DNA of 64,000 nt from an uncultured Thermodesulfobacterium sp. (GTDB taxonomy: Bacteria > Desulfobacterota > Thermodesulfobacteria > Thermodesulfobacteriales > Thermodesulfobacteriaceae): NCBI GenBank assembly GCA_938091335.1, contig CALLJG010000005.1, positions 186,001 through 250,000 on the forward strand, read 5' to 3'. Positions 59,888 to 64,000 of the stretch are shown here, in pieces. The notes under the pieces were generated by a model, which worked only from the letters and a program-made list of their open reading frames with translations, was not told the DNA's origin and searched no databases. Position 1 is the first letter of the stretch; every line of letters starts with the position of its first letter. A program made the position numbers and the translations under genes.

Positions 59888-60566
59888 ATAAAGCTTCTCC
59901 AATTCTTATAATAGTTGCCCCTTCTTCAATAGCTATAATAAAATCATAACTTGTACCCATAGAAAGCTCTCTAAATTCATAACCCATATAAGATTTTATT
60001 TTTTCAAAAAGCTTTCTCATTTTTTTAAAATAAGGTCTTGCTTTTTCAGAACTTTCTTCTAAAGGTGGTAAACACATAAGCCCTATCACTTTTATTCTAT
60101 TAAAATTTTTAATCTTTTCTATAAAATCTTCTAATTTTTCAGGAAAAATTCCCCCTTTTGTTATTTCTTTGCCGATATTTATTTCTATCATCACAGGAAC
60201 CTTAAGATCTAACTTTTCTGCTTGTTTTTGGATTTCCTGAGCTAAAGTTAACCTATCAAGAGTCTGAATACATGAAAATAATCTTAAAGCTTTCTTTACT
60301 TTATTTGTTTGAAGTCTACCAATGAAATGCCATTCTATCGAGAGATCTTTAAGAATTTCTATCTTTTTTTCTGCCTCTTGAACATAATTTTCTCCAAATA
60401 AATGAATACCAAGATCATAAACTACTTTTATTTTTTCTGGAGATTGGCTTTTAGATGCAGCTAAAATTTTTATCTCTTTGAAATCTTTTCTAATTTTATT
60501 ACAAGCTTTCTCAATATCTTCAAGTATTTTAAAATAGTTTTGTTTGATCTTTTCTTTAAATTCCAT
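59871..60566 (-). CDS. YggS-family pyridoxal phosphate homeostasis protein
   Basis: PLP-binding alanine racemase-fold protein without known catalysis that buffers vitamin B6 and amino acid levels. 231 residues. PLP-binding Lys in [14 protein letters not shown] (about 33-46), [13 protein letters not shown] (about 58-70), [16 protein letters not shown] (about 79-94), and the diagnostic [30 protein letters not shown] at the C-terminus. Its last codons overlap comEC, and its start overlaps the cyclo-ligase stop by 11 bases, so cyclo-ligase, yggS and comEC form one unit. Confidence 0.95.
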   Translation of the reverse strand: [231 protein letters not shown]

Positions 60567-61134
60567 TTATTATTTTTTCTTCTGTAACGATTATATCTAC
60601 TTTTTGATCATGGAATTCTAAAGGAAGTTTTTCAAAAATTTGAAAAGAAAAAGCTACCCCAATTTTAAGGGTTTGAATATTTTTCAATACTTTATCATAA
60701 AACCCACCTCCATATCCTATTCTTCCTTTATCTAAATCAAAAGCTAATCCTGGAACAAAAATTATATCAAAACTTTCTGGCGGTAATTGAGGATTTTCTA
60801 TTGGTGGTTCTAATAAACCATAAGGTCCTGGTTTTAGGTATGCAAAACTAAATATTTGATGAAAAGTTAGACTTTTATCCTTTAACCATGTTTTAGGTAA
60901 AAATACCTTCTTATTTTCTAAAAAAGCTTTCCCTATCAAATATTCCAGCGATACCTCGTCTGTTTTAGCAAAATAAAAGGCAATAAGTTTGGCTTTTTTA
61001 TAAAAGGAAAGTTTTTCAATATTTTTACAAATTTGAAAACTAAAACTTTTCAAAATTTCTGAATTATATTCTCTTTTTCTTTGAAATACTAATTTTCTGA
61101 TTTGAATTTTTGATAAAAAGGGAAAGTTTTTCAT
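60556..61134 (-). CDS. 5-formyltetrahydrofolate cyclo-ligase
   Basis: Converts 5-formyl-THF to 5,10-methenyl-THF with ATP. 192 residues: AFYFAKTDEVSLEYLI (about 53-68), VFLPKTWLKDKSLTFHQ (about 75-91), GPYGLLEPPIENPQLPPESFDIIFVPGLAFDLDKGRIGYGGGFYDKVL (about 103-150; the last block is the signature) and IGVAFSFQI. The ATG at 61134 is chosen; five bases separate it from the stem of the atp terminator, whose GGGGGC is the only possible ribosome site. A TTG 15 bases upstream falls in the stem. Confidence 0.92.
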   Translation of the reverse strand: MKNFPFLSKIQIRKLVFQRKREYNSEILKSFSFQICKNIEKLSFYKKAKLIAFYFAKTDEVSLEYLIGKAFLENKKVFLPKTWLKDKSLTFHQIFSFAYLKPGPYGLLEPPIENPQLPPESFDIIFVPGLAFDLDKGRIGYGGGFYDKVLKNIQTLKIGVAFSFQIFEKLPLEFHDQKVDIIVTEEKIINGI

Positions 61135-61161
61135 AAAAATAGCCCCCAAAAGGGGGCTATT
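61135..61161 (-). terminator. Terminator of the atp operon abutting the next start codon
   Basis: AATAGCCCCC (61161-61152, minus strand) and GGGGGCTATT (61147-61138), ten base pairs with a four-base TTTT loop, then TTT and immediately ATG of the cyclo-ligase at 61134. The stem ends seven bases after the atpC stop. The same GGGGG is the only ribosome-site-like sequence for the next gene. Confidence 0.82.
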
Positions 61162-61168
61162 AAAGAAT

Positions 61169-61597
61169 TTATCGAGGAGTTCCTGCTTTTCCTTTCTCAG
61201 CTACAAGAAGCCTGGTGAGAGCTCTTTGAAGAGCTGCTTTTGCCCTTATATAGTCTATTTTTTCTGCCCGAGTTAAATATGCTTGAATTCTTTTCTCAGC
61301 TCTTTCTTTTGCTCTTAAAGCCCTTTCCACATCTATTTCATATGCACGTTCTGCTGCTTCCACTATAAAAGTTATTTTATTTTGTGAAACTTCACAAAAA
61401 CCTCCACTTATAGCTACCCATTCTTCTTTATCCCCTATTCGATAATGAAGAGGACCAATTTTAATTGCTGCTACCATAGGTGCATGATTTGCAAGTACTC
61501 CAAATTCTCCTACTACCCCTGGAGCAGTTACTATATCTACTTCCTCACTAACTACCACTCTATCTGGAGTAACTATTTCTAAAAGAATTTTGGCCAT
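61169..61597 (-). CDS. atpC: ATP synthase epsilon subunit
   Basis: Central-stalk subunit of F1, regulates rotation. 142 residues: the beta-sandwich N-domain with VTPDRVVVSEEVDIVTAPGVVGEFGVLANHAPMVAAI (about 8-44) and GGFCEVSQNKITFIVEAAERAYEID, and the two-helix C-domain AKERAEKRIQAYL ... RAKAALQRALTRLLVAEK. GGAGGAG before the ATG. Last gene of the operon, 13 bases after atpD, followed by the hairpin terminator. Confidence 0.97.
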   Translation of the reverse strand: MAKILLEIVTPDRVVVSEEVDIVTAPGVVGEFGVLANHAPMVAAIKIGPLHYRIGDKEEWVAISGGFCEVSQNKITFIVEAAERAYEIDVERALRAKERAEKRIQAYLTRAEKIDYIRAKAALQRALTRLLVAEKGKAGTPR

Positions 61598-61610
61598 TTA
61601 AACTCCTCCA

Positions 61611-63050
<1,440 letters not shown>

Positions 63051-63065
63051 TTAAACTTATTATTT

Positions 63066-63947
63066 TTAACCTTTACTAACTGCTTCTGCTCCTCCTACAA
63101 TATCCATTAATTCTTTAGTAATGGTTGCTTGTCTCACTTTATTATAGAACAAAGTAAGCTGTTTTACCATATCACCACAAGCTTTATTAGCATTATCCAT
63201 AGCAGTCATGCGTGCTGCCTGTTCACTTACTGCAGTTTCAAGCATAGCTGAAAATATAAGTGTATTCAAATAAAGAGGTAAAATTTCAGGTAAAAGTTCT
63301 TCCTCTGGTGGTTCATAAATATAAGCTCCTTGTATCTTCTTTTCTGGTAATTCTTCAGGCTTTTTAAAACTTAAAGGCAATATTTTTTCTACTTTAGGGA
63401 TTTGTCTTATTACATTTACAAAATAACTAAAAATTACATAAACCTCATCCCATTCCCCTGCAAGATAAGCCATCATAGCAGAACGAGCAATTTTACGAGC
63501 ATCCTGGATTAAAACTTTTCCCATAATATCTATATAATATTCTCTAACCGGAACCTTTTTTCTAAAATAATTAACTCCTTTCCTCCCTACACAAATAAAC
63601 TCTATTTCTTTACCTTCTTTTTTAAACTTATTTATCAATTTTTCTGCTTCTTTTATCAAATTTGAATTAAAAGCTCCACAAAGACCTTTATCTGCAGTAA
63701 TTAAAATTATACCTACCTTTTTAACTTCCCTTTGTTGAAGCAAAGGAATTCTTTGAAGATTGATACCTCCTAAACTAAATATATTATTAATTGTTTCTTC
63801 AAATTTTCTTCTATAAGGACGAAATCCTTCTAATCTTTGTTGAAGTGTTCTCAATTTGGCAGAAGCAACCATATTCATAGCTTTAGTTATCTGTCCAATT
63901 CTTTTTACTGCTTCTATTTTCCTCCTAATATCTCGCAAAGCTGGCAT
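63066..63947 (-). CDS. atpG: ATP synthase gamma subunit
   Basis: Rotor shaft of F1. 293 residues with the two terminal helices that form the coiled-coil: RDIRRKIEAVKRIGQITKAMNMVASAKLRTLQQRLEG at the N-terminus and AVSEQAARMTAMDNANKACGDMVKQLTLFYNKVRQATITKELMDIVGGAEA at the C-terminus (signature ITKELMDIVGGAEA). The middle Rossmann-like part starts VGIILITADKGLCGAFNSNLI. AAAGGAGG before the ATG. Upstream is the end of another co-directional gene, presumably atpA. Confidence 0.98.
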   Translation of the reverse strand: MPALRDIRRKIEAVKRIGQITKAMNMVASAKLRTLQQRLEGFRPYRRKFEETINNIFSLGGINLQRIPLLQQREVKKVGIILITADKGLCGAFNSNLIKEAEKLINKFKKEGKEIEFICVGRKGVNYFRKKVPVREYYIDIMGKVLIQDARKIARSAMMAYLAGEWDEVYVIFSYFVNVIRQIPKVEKILPLSFKKPEELPEKKIQGAYIYEPPEEELLPEILPLYLNTLIFSAMLETAVSEQAARMTAMDNANKACGDMVKQLTLFYNKVRQATITKELMDIVGGAEAVSKG

Positions 63948-63977
63948 TATTTCCTCCTTTAAATTAAAATACCATTT

Positions 63978-64000
63978 TTATGGAATAGGAACCGTTTCTA
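63978..64000 (-). CDS. C-terminal end of the upstream gene, presumably atpA (cut by window edge)
   Basis: The last 23 bases on the minus strand encode ETVPIP then TAA (63980-63978), 30 bases before atpG. atpA precedes atpG in most bacterial operons, so this is probably the ATP synthase alpha subunit C-terminus, but six residues cannot identify it; the call rests on gene order. Confidence 0.4.

Overview
The window is about 30% G+C and densely packed with essentially bacterial housekeeping genes, with no rRNA, tRNA, CRISPR array, insertion sequence or prophage that I can see. The gene content points to a strictly anaerobic, Gram-negative, thermophile-like sulfate or sulfur metaboliser, most likely in the Thermodesulfobacteriota (Thermodesulfobacterium-like). 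The evidence is a DsrC with both C-terminal redox cysteines, desulfoferrodoxin next to a rubredoxin:oxygen oxidoreductase, a heptosyltransferase-type GT9 and an AsmA-like giant protein (outer membrane), and Lys/Glu/Ile-rich proteins. The taxonomic placement is inference.

Layout. 1-2041: tail of a chelatase-type VWA protein, then glnA. 2042-2397: gene-free stretch with what looks like the wreck of a DVU0298-type gene. 2398-4151 (minus): oxygen-defence pair fprA/roo and dfx, with a broken rubredoxin gene between them. 4291-9980: thiE, a FmdB zinc ribbon, a SagB-like nitroreductase plus mnmG, a radical SAM protein, a BON lipoprotein and a divergent hypothetical gene. 9977-15765 (minus): rpsB-tsf-pyrH-frr-uppS-cdsA-HD-ddl, the classic translation/envelope cluster, led by an RNA element that looks like an autoregulatory S2 leader with a pseudoknot. 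15987-20173 (plus): ctp protease, M50 protease, HAD, EamA, ndk, thiL, closed by a strong bidirectional terminator. 20196-24386: hsp20, clpB, fmt. 24361-30674 (minus): secDF fusion, a metal-binding lipoprotein-like SBP, lytic transglycosylase, sugar isomerase, DegT aminotransferase. 30745-34032: GT9, yedF, purE, purD. 34088-39720 (minus): dnaX-ybaB-recR-unknown-dprA-MFS. 39769-47988 (minus): HhH/DUF4124 protein, dsrC, an ArgA-like GNAT, a SPOR protein, argS with a small Cys protein, a pseudouridine synthase, an AsmA-like protein. 48030-51494 (minus): grpE-dnaK-pdxA. 51585-55736: nadC, ppaC (minus), then a PilZ-motA-motB operon. 55733-63947 (minus): atpG-D-C, 5-FTHF cyclo-ligase, YggS, comEC, archease, der.

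How it works together: translation (S2, EF-Ts, RRF, ArgS, Fmt, MnmG), envelope building (UppS, CdsA, Ddl, SecDF, transglycosylase, AsmA-like), protein quality control (ClpB, Hsp20, GrpE-DnaK, Ctp), energy (F-ATPase, Mn-PPase, DsrC) and DNA uptake/recombination (ComEC, DprA, RecR, HhH protein) are all represented. Many genes overlap by a few bases, and several divergently placed genes lack a Shine-Dalgarno sequence, which suggests some leaderless messages.

The most unusual things are small: the decayed rubredoxin between its two usual partners, the rpsB leader RNA, an A8 slip site in dnaX that would run straight into a stop, a terminator whose U-tract abuts the next start codon, an uncharacterised histidine-phosphotransferase-like gene between recR and dprA, and a 12-bp divergent gene gap that is one shared palindromic ribosome-binding site. 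I did not find a convincing new multi-gene defence or biosynthetic system.
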